A stretch of DNA of 62,051 nt from Paenisporosarcina sp. OV554 (GTDB taxonomy: Bacteria > Bacillota > Bacilli > Bacillales_A > Planococcaceae), in contig NZ_QBUC01000022.1 of NCBI RefSeq assembly GCF_003058165.1, forward strand, positions 1-62,051. The letters run 5' to 3'. Below, in pieces: positions 1-7,791 of the stretch (position 1 is the first letter of the stretch; the number at the start of each line of letters is the position of its first letter). Made by a program: the position numbers and the translations under genes. The notes beneath the pieces are model-generated. The model was not told where the DNA came from. It searched no databases and worked only from the letters and a program-made list of their open reading frames with translations.

Positions 1-151
1 TGTTAGATCGAATAACACATAAGGCTAATATTATCGATATGAATGGCGAGAGCTATCGCCTCAAAGAGACCTTTGAATCTCAATCGATCTAAGTAGAGGG
101 TGGTCAACTTTTACGTGAGCGACATGGTCAACTTTTGGGTTGACGTTTACA
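1..151 (+). mobile_element. Right end of an IS21-family insertion sequence
   Basis: The window opens inside an IS21-type element. The 3' end of istB is followed by two GGTCAACTTTT repeats (about 103-114 and 127-137), of the kind that bind the IstA transposase near IS21 termini. The element appears to finish with TTTACA at 146-151. The sequence immediately to the right (from 152) is also found at 5180, which supports placing the IS boundary at 151/152. The left part lies outside the window, so intactness cannot be judged. Confidence 0.75.
3..92 (+). CDS. istB: IstB-like ATP-binding protein of an IS21-family element (C-terminus only)
   Basis: The open frame entering from the left edge encodes LDRITHKANIIDMNGESYRL and ends at a TAA at 90-92. 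The ITH...I.DMNGESYRLKE signature is typical of the last residues of IstB, the AAA+ helper ATPase that works with the IstA transposase. Only about 29 residues are visible. It lies just inside the IS terminus, as istB does in complete elements. Confidence 0.75.
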   Translation, partial: LDRITHKANIIDMNGESYRLKETFESQSI

Positions 152-473
152 ATTATTAGAAAGAAAACTTTGTGAGATTAACGAAAAAAGCAATGCAAAT
201 TTGCACAAGCGAGGTATAGAGATAGATAATCTACTTGACGTAAGTGAACAAACCACCATCATTTCAATAATGTGTAGGTATTACTCTTATTATAAAATTG
301 ATCTTTTTTTGTACTTTGATTTACCTTATCGTTTATATAGAAGAAACTGACAAAGTAAAAGACCTTCCAAAATAAGTTAACCCGTTCAGTAATCTGGTAC
401 AAAATCTAAATTAGACATACAAAAAGAGTCTAAATTCGCATATGAATTAGGCTCTTTTAAAATACCTATAAAT
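152..473. repeat. Duplicated non-coding block, copy 1
   Basis: About 310 bp beginning directly after the IS21 end recur almost unchanged at 5180-5510. I see no convincing gene in either copy. The block ends with a terminator-like hairpin. In copy 2 the block leads straight into the cassette repeat box and the small membrane-protein gene remnant. In copy 1 about 1 kb carrying another cassette is interposed. Confidence 0.85.
421..460. terminator. Hairpin with AAAGAG/CTCTTT stem
   Basis: AAAGAGTCTAAATTC pairs imperfectly with GAATTAGGCTCTTT across a short loop and is followed by TTTT. The same hairpin recurs at 5461-5497. It resembles a bidirectional Rho-independent terminator, although no gene is visible directly upstream. 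Confidence 0.5.
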
Positions 474-686
474 CAAGCTTTGTTAATGATTAACACTTAC
501 TTTACACTTCGTTTTAACACTTGAATTGGCAGACACACAATTTTGATTGCTTATTTGTTAATACAAGTGCTATACGTGATGTTGAAACGATTGCTAATTA
601 TGTGAAAAGGTAATGAATGTAAATACCGAACACAAAAACACCCAACCAAGAGGCTAGGTGTTTGCACTAAATATTATTAGCGTTGT
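474..686. other. Intergenic, no recognisable gene
   Basis: A short plus-strand frame (about 540-621, reading FDCLFVNTSAIRDVETIANY) ends at a TAA and has no start or ribosome site. It looks like the 3' scrap of a lost gene that I do not recognise. A small hairpin with CACCCAACC and GGCTAGGTG (about 648-662) precedes the repeat box. Confidence 0.4.
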
Positions 687-710
687 TCAACTAAAGCACC
701 CGTTAGTTGA
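687..710. repeat. Cassette repeat, right box only
   Basis: TTCAACTAA-AGCACCCG-TTAGTTGA forms the palindromic right half of the dispersed repeat. The left box and central arm are replaced by unrelated sequence. The stop codon of the adjoining minus-strand gene is inside the box. Confidence 0.85.
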
Positions 711-1137
711 ATAAGAATTCTCCTTCTACTTTTGCAAAATCAGTCCATATTCCATTTTCATTTACCTTGTATTTTTCTTTTTTTAATCTTTTTACCATTA
801 ACTCTAATGCTAGTTTTAGGTTTTCAATAAGATAATTTCTAATATCTATTCCATTAATTCCTTCCCATCTTGAGCGTGGCATACCAACATCAATTGTAAT
901 ATATCGATATTTTTTGCTTAGTCGTAATTTCTCACAACCTTCAAATTCCCAGTACCACAATTCACCATCTACACGGAGAATTGGCGCAATTTCATCTATC
1001 TCTTCACAGTATATTTTATCGCAAAATCTATATAGTAATTTACATAATTCCATAAGGTGGGGTCCAACAGCTTTATCAGCTTTTGGGTCTCCAAGTTGGG
1101 CACCAAAGGTAATATAATAATTATCCTTACTTTCCAT
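703..1137 (-). CDS. Hypothetical protein, immunity-protein-like cassette gene
   Basis: A 144-residue cytoplasmic protein without signal peptide or membrane segment. It is rich in charged residues and Trp/Tyr (WYWEFEGCEKLRL, RSRWEGINGIDIRNYL). Its size, composition and setting resemble single-gene immunity proteins of polymorphic toxin systems, but I cannot assign a family. The TAA stop falls inside the right repeat box, and the next repeat starts about 50 bp upstream of the ATG, so the gene fills its cassette. The function is unknown. Confidence 0.7.
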   Translation of the reverse strand: MESKDNYYITFGAQLGDPKADKAVGPHLMELCKLLYRFCDKIYCEEIDEIAPILRVDGELWYWEFEGCEKLRLSKKYRYITIDVGMPRSRWEGINGIDIRNYLIENLKLALELMVKRLKKEKYKVNENGIWTDFAKVEGEFLFN

Positions 1138-1186
1138 CAGCTCACCTTCATTCTTAAACTTCTTATTATGATAACACCTTGTTCCC

Positions 1187-1530
1187 TTAACTAACCTGCC
1201 CCGTTAGTTGAATAAGAAACAAGATAATCCGCCCGTAAAACGTCGATTCACTTACTTAACTGGATTGTATCACGTATGCATCCTAGGTTGACATAACACA
1301 TCGACTAGGAAGTTAGCCCCCACACTCCAACCCTTGCGGTTTCTCACTTCTTCCTCTTTTCGCCCATCCATCTTTTATTCACCGAATATACATCGTTGAG
1401 TTGACGGGCTTTTGGTTGATTCGCTTTTCCCCTCTAATGAATAAATATCCAATCTGTCTTGGGCTTTAGGTAAATAAAAAAAGACCGTCTCTGACGATCT
1501 CCTGTTCTTTAACTAAAGCACCCGTTAGTA
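1187..1530. repeat. Compound cassette repeat with 300-bp insert
   Basis: The left box (AACTAACCTGCCCCGTTAGT, 1189-1208) and the right box (1509-1530) are separated by about 300 bp instead of the usual 40. The insert starts with a stretch also present at 44606-44700 (GATAATCCGCCCGTAAAAC, then TAGGTTGACATAACAC). It contains no convincing gene and ends with a small GACCGTC...GACGATC hairpin. It may be two fused repeats around a lost cassette. Confidence 0.7.
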
Positions 1531-1538
1531 AAAAATAA

Positions 1539-1814
1539 CTACGAAAATTGAAATGCTAAAGTAAAAAATATAACCCCAATTCCCAAATCCAGAAGATAGA
1601 CCCATTTATCTTCTTTTTGAAAATAACTTTCAATCCCAGCTATAATTGAATTAAGCCCTACTAAGATGAATAACCAAAAAAGAAAGTAGAAATCAAAATC
1701 GTTGATTATGCCCATTACCAACATGAACAACGATGATATGCTGAATAAAATTTTTATAATAATAAATGGTTTTCTACTTTTCTTTTTTACCATTTTTTCA
1801 AAAAATAATCCCAT
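1539..1814 (-). CDS. Small integral membrane protein
   Basis: A 91-residue protein with three likely membrane helices (about 18-38, 42-62 and 72-90) behind a lysine-rich start. The ATG is supported by GGTGGGG seven bases upstream. A decayed copy of gene and leader lies at 5550-5824. The gene sits between cassette repeats at 1530 and 1906. The family and function are not recognised. Confidence 0.75.
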   Translation of the reverse strand: MGLFFEKMVKKKSRKPFIIIKILFSISSLFMLVMGIINDFDFYFLFWLFILVGLNSIIAGIESYFQKEDKWVYLLDLGIGVIFFTLAFQFS

Positions 1815-1905
1815 TCTAGAACCCCACCTGCATTTTATTTAATTCCTTTTTGATTAAGTATAATAAAAAAATAGGAATTTTTGGTATACAGTATCAACAT
1901 TCTTG

Positions 1906-1991
1906 TTCAAGTAAACTGCCCCGTTAGTTGAAGAAGAAAAAGGGCTGCCTAAGCATCCCGATGTTTTTTACTAAAGCACCCGTTAGCTCAA
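1906..1991. repeat. Complete cassette repeat (long arm)
   Basis: Left box ACTGCCCCGTTAGTT, central arm GGGCTGCCTAAGCATCCCG, right box CTAAAGCACCCGTTAG. The stop codon of the histidine phosphatase gene lies in the right box. Confidence 0.9.
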
Positions 1992-2552
1992 CAAGGAATA
2001 TGTAGTACAATTCCAATGTTTTGCACCCGTTTTTCTTTTACCTTTCCATCCTTTTTTCTGCAATTCCGTCGCTATTAGCATATTAAAAAATCCATGACCA
2101 ACTAATACAACCGATCTATGTTCATCAGCATAATCAATTAATTGTTGTGATGCCTTTTTCGCTCTTAGTTTTGCGGTACTCAAAGACTCGCATTCGTTAG
2201 AATATCCACTAAACCATAGTAATCTTAAAATGACTGCCCAAATACTCGGTCTTAATTTTAAATCAAATAATTTCATTGAACTTGTAGGTAACTCAGTTTC
2301 TCGAAAAAGAGGGTCAGGAATTGTTTTTACTTTTGGATTTAATAACTTCGCTGATTCAACTGACCTTTTTAAATCACTGGTAATCACAATTTTTGCTGTT
2401 TCCATTATTTCAAGCGTCTCGGAAGGGTGTTTAGATACTTCAAACACTCCATTGCAATCGTACCTCTCAACCCACTTCTTAAACTCCAAACAAGTTATTC
2501 TATCATTTTCAGTTAGTTGTGATTTTCCGTGTCTAATCAATGATATTTCCAT
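1983..2552 (-). CDS. Histidine phosphatase / phosphoglycerate mutase family protein
   Basis: A 189-residue cytoplasmic protein of the histidine phosphatase superfamily. The N-terminal SLIRHGKS holds the phosphate-accepting His, and VLVGHGFFN near residue 155 holds the second catalytic His. Typical substrates are phosphosugars or other small phosphoesters; this one cannot be specified. The frame opens 12 codons further upstream, but GAGGAG six bases before this ATG decides the start. It is the only gene between two complete cassette repeats, and its TAA is inside the repeat. Confidence 0.85.
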   Translation of the reverse strand: MEISLIRHGKSQLTENDRITCLEFKKWVERYDCNGVFEVSKHPSETLEIMETAKIVITSDLKRSVESAKLLNPKVKTIPDPLFRETELPTSSMKLFDLKLRPSIWAVILRLLWFSGYSNECESLSTAKLRAKKASQQLIDYADEHRSVVLVGHGFFNMLIATELQKKGWKGKRKTGAKHWNCTTYSLLS

Positions 2553-2626
2553 AATAATCTCCTCGAATTCAACTTCACTAATTACCAATAACTGTTATTT
2601 TCTGAAAGAAGTTTGGAAATCCTTCT

Positions 2627-2705
2627 TCTACTAAACTGCCCCGTTAGTTCAATAAGAAAAAAGGCTTAACTCCTTATTGAAGTAAAGCATCCGTTAGTTG
2701 AAGAA
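2627..2705. repeat. Complete cassette repeat (short arm)
   Basis: The left box CTGCCCCGTTAGTTC is followed by AATAAG, the short arm GGCTTAACTCCTTATTGAAG and the right box TAAAGCATCCGTTAGTTGAA. The arm can pair with the start of the right box. Confidence 0.9.
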
Positions 2706-2709
2706 AGAC

Positions 2710-3147
2710 TTACTCGTCTTCAAAATCATCTTCGGTCTCTTCTTCTGAGATTAAAATAATAAATTCTTTCAAATTAGGGGCATATTCTTTAAGTTCAGCA
2801 TCTTCGTGACACCAAAGATAAATTTCATTCCCCATTATCCCGTTATTGACCTTATAACATAATTTATCTCCCGAACCATTATCACCGATGACAAGAAGGT
2901 CTTCCGATATATCTTCTTCTCTCACTTCAGTGTTTTGTCTAACAATATCATCCCAAGTCTTTTTAGGATTTCTGTGGTCTTTGATAGGATAAAGTATCCA
3001 TTCACCTATTTCCGCATTATTAACTAACTTGAAAAGATCTTTATATTGCTCTGGGAAAACTGCACCTAGCTTTTCTTCTGCTGCCTTTAAATCTAATTCA
3101 ATAACACCTATTTTCCTTGTATAAATTAAGTTTCTTACATCTTTCAT
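2710..3147 (-). CDS. SMI1/KNR4 (SUKH) family protein
   Basis: A 145-residue SUKH-domain protein. Visible features are the early AEEKLGAVFPEQYKDLFKLV segment, the NN..IG turn and the family motif IGDNGSGDKLCYK followed by IYLWCHED. SUKH proteins commonly act as immunity proteins neutralising nuclease or deaminase toxins, and some have other regulatory roles. No toxin gene is adjacent, so this would be an orphan immunity gene. GGAGG lies about nine bases before the ATG. The C-terminus is strongly acidic. Confidence 0.85.
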   Translation of the reverse strand: MKDVRNLIYTRKIGVIELDLKAAEEKLGAVFPEQYKDLFKLVNNAEIGEWILYPIKDHRNPKKTWDDIVRQNTEVREEDISEDLLVIGDNGSGDKLCYKVNNGIMGNEIYLWCHEDAELKEYAPNLKEFIILISEEETEDDFEDE

Positions 3148-3181
3148 TAATCAACATCCTCCTACTAATTTATATCCTCGT

Positions 3182-3206
3182 TAAACTAAAGCACCCGTTA
3201 GTCAAA
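3182..3206. repeat. Cassette repeat, right box only
   Basis: AAACTAAAGCACCCGTTAGT without a left box. It separates the SUKH gene from the YxiJ-like gene. Confidence 0.8.
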
Positions 3207-3212
3207 CAAGAC

Positions 3213-3575
3213 TTATTTATTCTGAATAATAACCAGTAATAATTCTCGTGCCTTTTCAAAACTTACAAGTTCTTTATAAAAATGAGGATAATTACTTACA
3301 GAATCTTTTAAAAATGAATATTTAGGATAAAGTGAAAAAAAGTTTTTATATAGGAATTGCCTTTGATTCTTAGGGATTTTCTTATTACCTAACACATAAG
3401 AGGAACTTCCTGCGATAAGCATACAAAATTCATTAAAATCAGCCCCCAGCCAATCTACTTCTGAGAAAACATCCTCGAAATCTTTTTCAATCTGTTCAAT
3501 ATCTTCGTTTGGGAATTCATTCATTAATTCTGTATTATAAAGATTTTCAAGTTCGCTGATTAAGCCATTTTTCAT
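3213..3575 (-). CDS. YxiJ-like family protein
   Basis: A 120-residue acidic cytoplasmic protein. The segments FPNEDIEQIEKDFEDVF, DFNEFCMLIAGSSSYVLG and a late FY.ELV.FEKARELL match my memory of the YxiJ-like family, small Bacillus proteins found near polymorphic toxin loci and suspected to be immunity proteins. An in-frame GTG lies four codons upstream. The ATG with GGTGGGG six bases before it is preferred. The family assignment is from memory and is moderate. Confidence 0.65.
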   Translation of the reverse strand: MKNGLISELENLYNTELMNEFPNEDIEQIEKDFEDVFSEVDWLGADFNEFCMLIAGSSSYVLGNKKIPKNQRQFLYKNFFSLYPKYSFLKDSVSNYPHFYKELVSFEKARELLLVIIQNK

Positions 3576-3641
3576 TTCTTTCCCCACCTGTAAATCAGTT
3601 TGTTTTTCCTAATATTATATCTAAAACTGAAAATACCTTAT

Positions 3642-3731
3642 TTAACTAACCTGCACCGTTAGTTGTATAAGAAAAAGAGCTGGATAAGCACCTCACTGAT
3701 CTACAACTAAAGCATCCTTCAGCTTAATAAG
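3642..3731. repeat. Complete cassette repeat (long arm)
   Basis: AACTAACCTGCACCGTTAGT, arm GAGCTGGATAAGCACCTC, right box CAACTAAAGCATCCTTCAGC. The right box is decayed (CCTTCAGC for CCGTTAGT). The stop of the DUF4181 gene is inside it. Confidence 0.85.
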
Positions 3732-4131
3732 AACCAAGTAATTTAAATTCAATAACGATTATTATTGCTATTACAATTAAAAACATTTCAGTTAAAGTTA
3801 AAATAGATTGTTTTGGATATTGTGTATACTTCCATTCAAAAAATGCTCGTACCATATAATCCAATAACATAAAAACGATTGGTCCAATTAAAATCAGATA
3901 AATAAAATCTTCAAAATAAAACAACAGCACAAAAGATAGAAGTATTAGAGTAATTATAGAAAAAATTCTCAAACCCTTATCAATTTTTCGATGTATTTCG
4001 TTTATGTGATTATAGGAAAAAAACTCTTTTTTTACTGTCTCAATTTTGAATAGCTTCCTCAGAAGAAGCTTAACTATTGAAATTAGGACAAAAACAATTA
4101 TTGCAATCAACCCAAATTTTATCCAGAACAC
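3724..4131 (-). CDS. DUF4181-like membrane protein
   Basis: A 135-residue protein with an N-terminal membrane helix (about 4-24), two central helices (about 56-72 and 76-94) and a C-terminal helix (about 111-131). The RAFFEWKYTQYPKQSILTLT segment is what I recall of DUF4181, a Bacillus family of unknown function. The start is GTG with AGGAGG seven bases upstream. The upstream leader, including this Shine-Dalgarno region, recurs without the gene at 44540-44590, suggesting a second cassette copy that lost its coding part. Confidence 0.7.
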   Translation of the reverse strand: MFWIKFGLIAIIVFVLISIVKLLLRKLFKIETVKKEFFSYNHINEIHRKIDKGLRIFSIITLILLSFVLLFYFEDFIYLILIGPIVFMLLDYMVRAFFEWKYTQYPKQSILTLTEMFLIVIAIIIVIEFKLLGSY

Positions 4132-4148
4132 ACAACTCCTCCTATTCC

Positions 4149-4222
4149 ATTAACCTGCACCGTTAGTTGAAAAAGATAGTGGCATTAATCCTTATTGAGC
4201 TAAAGCATCCGTTAGTTCAACA
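4149..4222. repeat. Complete cassette repeat (short arm)
   Basis: TAACCTGCACCGTTAGTTGA, arm GTGGCATTAATCCTTATTG, right box AGCTAAAGCATCCGTTAGTT. Confidence 0.9.
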
Positions 4223-4228
4223 AAACTT

Positions 4229-4477
4229 CTAACCTAAATATACAATTTCACCATTTTCCTTTTTTGCACGAATCGTGATTTTACCGACACATTGTTCTCG
4301 ATTTTTATAACCATTTTCAACTTCTCCAAATAACCTAGATAATAGAGCTTCTACTTCACCTAGTGTTGTATCTTTAGAAAGTTTATGTACACCCATTAGT
4401 TCAACGCCTTTAAAAGAGTCCTCTATACCTTGAACTTCAACTTCTCCAAATGCTTTAACTTCAATTTCTATTTTCAT
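4229..4477 (-). CDS. Hypothetical cassette protein
   Basis: An 82-residue soluble protein (starting MKIEIEVKAFGEVEVQGI) with alternating beta-strand-like segments and no cysteine cluster beyond one Cys. The frame extends 23 codons upstream into the repeat, but AAGGAGG seven bases before this ATG marks the real start. It is the single gene between two repeats. The family is not recognised. Confidence 0.7.
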   Translation of the reverse strand: MKIEIEVKAFGEVEVQGIEDSFKGVELMGVHKLSKDTTLGEVEALLSRLFGEVENGYKNREQCVGKITIRAKKENGEIVYLG

Positions 4478-4531
4478 ATTTATTACCTCCTTAAAACTAA
4501 TAATAAATTTACGAATTAACTTATAAATTGT

Positions 4532-4618
4532 TTCACTAACCTGCACTGTTAGTTCAATAGGAAAAAGTGCTGCTTATGCACTCGATGATCTTTTACAAAA
4601 GGACCCGTTAGTTCAACC
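4532..4618. repeat. Complete cassette repeat (long arm)
   Basis: CACTAACCTGCACTGTTAGT, arm GTGCTGCTTATGCACTCGAT, right box AAAAGGACCCGTTAGTTC. The arm contains its own GTGC...GCAC stem. Confidence 0.9.
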
Positions 4619-4622
4619 ACAT

Positions 4623-5036
4623 TCATTTTCTTTTCAGAATAAACCTTGGTGGAGGACCATATGACTGTTCTGCTTCAAAGTAGGCGAGTTTTCCAGGGAT
4701 ACACGAGATTATTGAAGGAAACCCTTCACCGACTGATACCTCTAAAGCCGAAGTTAAAGACATATGCTTTCCATCGATAGAATCATTCCAAGACATTGCG
4801 TAACAATCATTACAAGCGCCTTGTTTTTTCAATAGATTTTCTATTTCTTCTGGGTCAGAATTAGGCTTTGGTATTTCAATCATAAATTCCTCTCTGAGTG
4901 TAGTTAAGTAATTATGATTTAATCTACCTATTGCATCCATTCGTTTTTTTGCCGAAAAAAGTTCGAACAAAACTCTTTGTTGGATTCTTTTATTAAAAAA
5001 AGATTTAACAATTATATCTTCAAGTTCTTTATCCAT
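4623..5036 (-). CDS. Hypothetical cassette protein
   Basis: A 137-residue soluble protein with a helical N-terminal half and a beta-rich C-terminal half (GKHMSLTSALEVSVGEGFPS, then YGPPPRFILKRK). A CNDC motif lies at about residues 81-84. GGGAGGA precedes the ATG; an in-frame GTG overlapping that site is unlikely. It fills the interval between two repeats. The family is not recognised. Confidence 0.7.
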   Translation of the reverse strand: MDKELEDIIVKSFFNKRIQQRVLFELFSAKKRMDAIGRLNHNYLTTLREEFMIEIPKPNSDPEEIENLLKKQGACNDCYAMSWNDSIDGKHMSLTSALEVSVGEGFPSIISCIPGKLAYFEAEQSYGPPPRFILKRK

Positions 5037-5086
5037 TTCAATTCCTCCCACAACTTTATTTCAGCAAAATAAGGAAATTATTTTTC

Positions 5087-5543
5087 ACCTAACCTGCCCC
5101 GTTATTTGAAGATCAAAAGCCTCAACTTAGACACTACATCTTTTCATTATATTACCATATTCTTGATGGGTTTCCTTTTATTATTAGAAAGAAAATTTTG
5201 TGAGATTAACGAGAAAAGCAATGCAAAAAGCAATGCTAATTTGCACAAGTTTGGTATAGAGATAAATATCTACTTGACGTAAGTGAACAGACCACCATCA
5301 TTTCAATAATGTGTAGGTATTACCCTTATTATAATATTGATGTTTTTTTGTACTCTGATTTTCCTTGTCCTTTATATAGAAGCAACTGACAAAGTAAAAG
5401 GGCTTCCACAAATAAGTTAACCCGTTCAGTAATCTGGTACAAAATCTAAATTAAACATACAAAAAGAGCCTAAATTCGCATGAATTGGGCTCTTTTGTTT
5501 ACCTATATATCCATGATGAACTTCAACTAAAGCACCCGTTAGT
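5087..5543. repeat. Compound cassette repeat enclosing duplicated block, copy 2
   Basis: The left box (ACCTGCCCCGTTATTTGAAG, about 5091-5112) and right box (5521-5543) enclose 5180-5510, the second copy of the block at 152-473. The block's terminator-like hairpin (5461-5497) lies just before the right box. Left box plus block plus right box behave as one enlarged repeat. Confidence 0.75.
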
Positions 5544-5549
5544 AAAAAA

Positions 5550-5824
5550 TTACCACGAAAATTGAAATGATAAAATAACATATAAAACCCCAAATCCGAA
5601 ATCCAAAAGATAGAACCGTTTATCTTCTTTTTGAAAATAACTTTCAATCCCATCTATAATGAATTAACCCCTAATAAGATGAATAACCAACGAAAGAAGT
5701 AATCAAAATCGTTGATTATACTCATTACCAACATGAACAACGCTGCTATGACGATTAAAATTTTTATAACAATAAACGGTTTTGAACTTTTCTTTTTTAC
5801 CCTTTTTTCAAAAAATAATCCCAT
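5550..5824 (-). pseudogene. Decayed copy of the small membrane protein at 1539-1814
   Basis: The sequence follows the 1539-1814 gene closely, including the GGTGGGG site, the MGLFFEK start, the KKKSSKPFI segment and the LVMSIINDFDYFF helix. It carries deletions near 5660-5700 that shift the frame, so no full-length product is possible. The upstream leader (to about 5918) is also duplicated, but the cassette repeat that precedes the intact copy is missing here. Confidence 0.8.
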
Positions 5825-5931
5825 TCTAGAACCCCACCTGATTTTATTTAATTCCTTTTTCTTTAGGTATAATAAAAAATAGTAATTTTTGGTATATAGT
5901 ATCAACATTCTTGTTCAATACAATTTATTAG

Positions 5932-6447
5932 CTATTCTTGATTGTCCCAACCTACATACCAGGCGTCATCTGTTAACTCATTCCATTGTAAAGTAAAATT
6001 TTTAGCGTGAATTCTTAAGCCGCAAAACCCCTGGGTGGTTCTCCAATCCAACCCAAACATTTCAAAAATAAAGCAATCATTTTCAACTCGCTTTTCTTTA
6101 AATGTCAAAAATTCCATTTCCTCTAAATCGGTGAGTAGAACTTGCTTTTCTTCAAATTCCGACTCTTTCTCATCCTCCTCTTCCTCTTCCAAATCGGAAA
6201 TCAGAACTGGATTTAAATCAACGTAGAGGAAAGCTTTACTAAACGCAACTTCATTGAAAGTCATCCTACATTGTCCTGTTGACTTCGCAACTTTATAAGG
6301 GTTGAGAGGATGTTGTTCGGAAATGTATATATATTCAAAATCAATAATGATTCTTTCATTTTCCACTTGTATTTTTTCTACAAAGCAATCATGAAAATCG
6401 AGATAGTCGAAGTATTCGTTAGTAGTTTCGAATTTGTAACTCTTCAT
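5932..6447 (-). CDS. Hypothetical protein with acidic insert
   Basis: A 171-residue soluble protein. An N-terminal FHDC motif (about 18-21) precedes strands, followed by a strongly acidic stretch around residues 86-101. Two similar segments flank this stretch (VLISDLEEEEE and VLLTDLEEME), suggesting an internal duplication. The C-terminus is Trp-rich. FHD-type starts occur in several small immunity or DUF families, but I cannot name one. The upstream repeat begins 36 bp before the ATG; downstream lies the decayed membrane-protein copy. Confidence 0.65.
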   Translation of the reverse strand: MKSYKFETTNEYFDYLDFHDCFVEKIQVENERIIIDFEYIYISEQHPLNPYKVAKSTGQCRMTFNEVAFSKAFLYVDLNPVLISDLEEEEEDEKESEFEEKQVLLTDLEEMEFLTFKEKRVENDCFIFEMFGLDWRTTQGFCGLRIHAKNFTLQWNELTDDAWYVGWDNQE

Positions 6448-6482
6448 CCAATCACCTACCTATCTTTCTTTTATTACACCTT

Positions 6483-6571
6483 GTTCAACTAACCTGCCCC
6501 GTTAGTTTAATAAGAAAGAGGTGCATAAGCATTCCCGATGATCTTCAACTAAAGCACCCGTTAGTTGAAGA
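6483..6571. repeat. Complete cassette repeat (long arm)
   Basis: CAACTAACCTGCCCCGTTAG, arm GAGGTGCATAAGCATTCCCG, then GATGATCTTC and right box AACTAAAGCACCCGTTAGTT. This copy is close to the apparent consensus. Confidence 0.95.
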
Positions 6572-6603
6572 ACTAGCCTATAATTCTCACTAAAACTGTG
6601 ATA

Positions 6604-7092
6604 CTAATCTAAATATGGAGAATTAAATTCCTCAACGTATAATCCAGTAGCTACAACTTTTTGACGGGCGTTATGACAATCCTTATTTGCCCCAATGTAC
6701 ATATAGTAATCGTATCCGAAATGAACAAAAAACTCTTTTTTGTAACTTAATTTACACCAAATAACATTCCGTAATGTTAACTTTGCTAATTCTTTGATTT
6801 CTTGAGTAGTTACGCATTTGCCAACCCACATTTTTGACAAAAATGGAGACGCATTTTGTTTTGAAACCTCGTCAGACCATATCTCTAAAGCGTTTAAATA
6901 AACCTTATTTAAACCCATCTCATCCATAAATGTTGTGATAGCGTTTATGTAGTTTGATTCTGTTCTCAAATATTCTTCTTCACTTAGTTTAGTTCCTACC
7001 TCTGAAAAACAAGTCCATTCCTTGTCATCAAGATAATTGCCAATTTCATTTCTGTTTTTTGGGTCATATTTTGTTATCCTCCAAGAAAACAT
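6604..7092 (-). CDS. Hypothetical cassette protein
   Basis: A 162-residue soluble protein starting MFSWRITKYDPKNR. The C-terminal part has HFGYDYYMYIGANKDC and a GLYVEEF ending, which suggests a small alpha/beta domain. An in-frame GTG four codons upstream is possible, but the ATG with TAGGTG about ten bases before it is preferred. It sits between complete repeats at 6571 and 7160. The function is unknown. Confidence 0.65.
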   Translation of the reverse strand: MFSWRITKYDPKNRNEIGNYLDDKEWTCFSEVGTKLSEEEYLRTESNYINAITTFMDEMGLNKVYLNALEIWSDEVSKQNASPFLSKMWVGKCVTTQEIKELAKLTLRNVIWCKLSYKKEFFVHFGYDYYMYIGANKDCHNARQKVVATGLYVEEFNSPYLD

Positions 7093-7159
7093 CTGGTTAC
7101 ACACCTACTTTATTATTTTTATTATAAGGCTAATATGTAGATTTAAGATAATTTCTTCT

Positions 7160-7236
7160 AAACTAGACTGCCCCGTTAGTTGAAGAAGAAAAAGGCTTTA
7201 CTCCTTATTGAACTAAAGCACCCGTTAGTTCAATAA
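7160..7236. repeat. Complete cassette repeat (short arm)
   Basis: ACTGCCCCGTTAGTTGAAG, arm GGCTTTACTCCTTATTGAAC, right box TAAAGCACCCGTTAGTTC. GCTTTA of the arm can pair with TAAAGC of the right box. Confidence 0.9.
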
Positions 7237-7241
7237 GGTCT

Positions 7242-7649
7242 TTACTGAACTTTGCTTTTTAAATCGGTTAACTTCTTAAATTTTTTATCATAACTTTGTC
7301 GTTGAAGAAGATTATTTAGCCAAAATTTTGCTCTTTCCTCATCCTTATTTATTATAAAAATTTTAATGGCTTTTTTAAAGTTGCTACTGTATTTAAAATT
7401 TTCATCTCTCATCATATCAAGCCCTTGGTTATAACAGTTAGAAGCTTTACTGAATTCCTTTGTTTTGGAATATAATATCCCCAAATAAATATAACCACTA
7501 GATTTTTCTTCCTTAGTGAATTCTTGTTTAATAGCTGTATCCATAATTTGAATAGCCTTTTTAATAAGGAATAAATTCTCATAAGTATTAGCTCTATAAA
7601 AATAATCCTCATACTTTTTTAATGGTTTGATTAGTGAAATAATACCCAT
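7242..7649 (-). CDS. Tetratricopeptide-repeat protein
   Basis: A 135-residue all-helical protein with two TPR-like units (about 19-45 and 50-77). The second carries the TPR pattern in YLGILYSKTKEFSKASNCYN. Such proteins mediate protein contacts and, in Bacillus, often act as Rap-like or immunity-type adaptors; no partner is evident. AGGTG lies six bases before the ATG. It is the single gene between two complete repeats. Confidence 0.75.
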   Translation of the reverse strand: MGIISLIKPLKKYEDYFYRANTYENLFLIKKAIQIMDTAIKQEFTKEEKSSGYIYLGILYSKTKEFSKASNCYNQGLDMMRDENFKYSSNFKKAIKIFIINKDEERAKFWLNNLLQRQSYDKKFKKLTDLKSKVQ

Positions 7650-7699
7650 AAAAACACCTCATTCCTGAATGTTCGTATTAACAAAACATTCCCACCTTC

Positions 7700-7785
7700 T
7701 TCAACTAACCTGTTCGTTAGTTCAATAAAAGGCTGCTTATGCAACCCGATGATCTTTAACTAAAGCACCCGTTAGTTCAATAGGA
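7700..7785. repeat. Complete cassette repeat (long arm)
   Basis: TTCAACTAACCTGTTCGTTA, arm GGCTGCTTATGCAACCCGAT, right box TAACTAAAGCACCCGTTAGT. The left spacer is two bases shorter than in other copies. Confidence 0.9.
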
Positions 7786-7791
7786 AACTTA

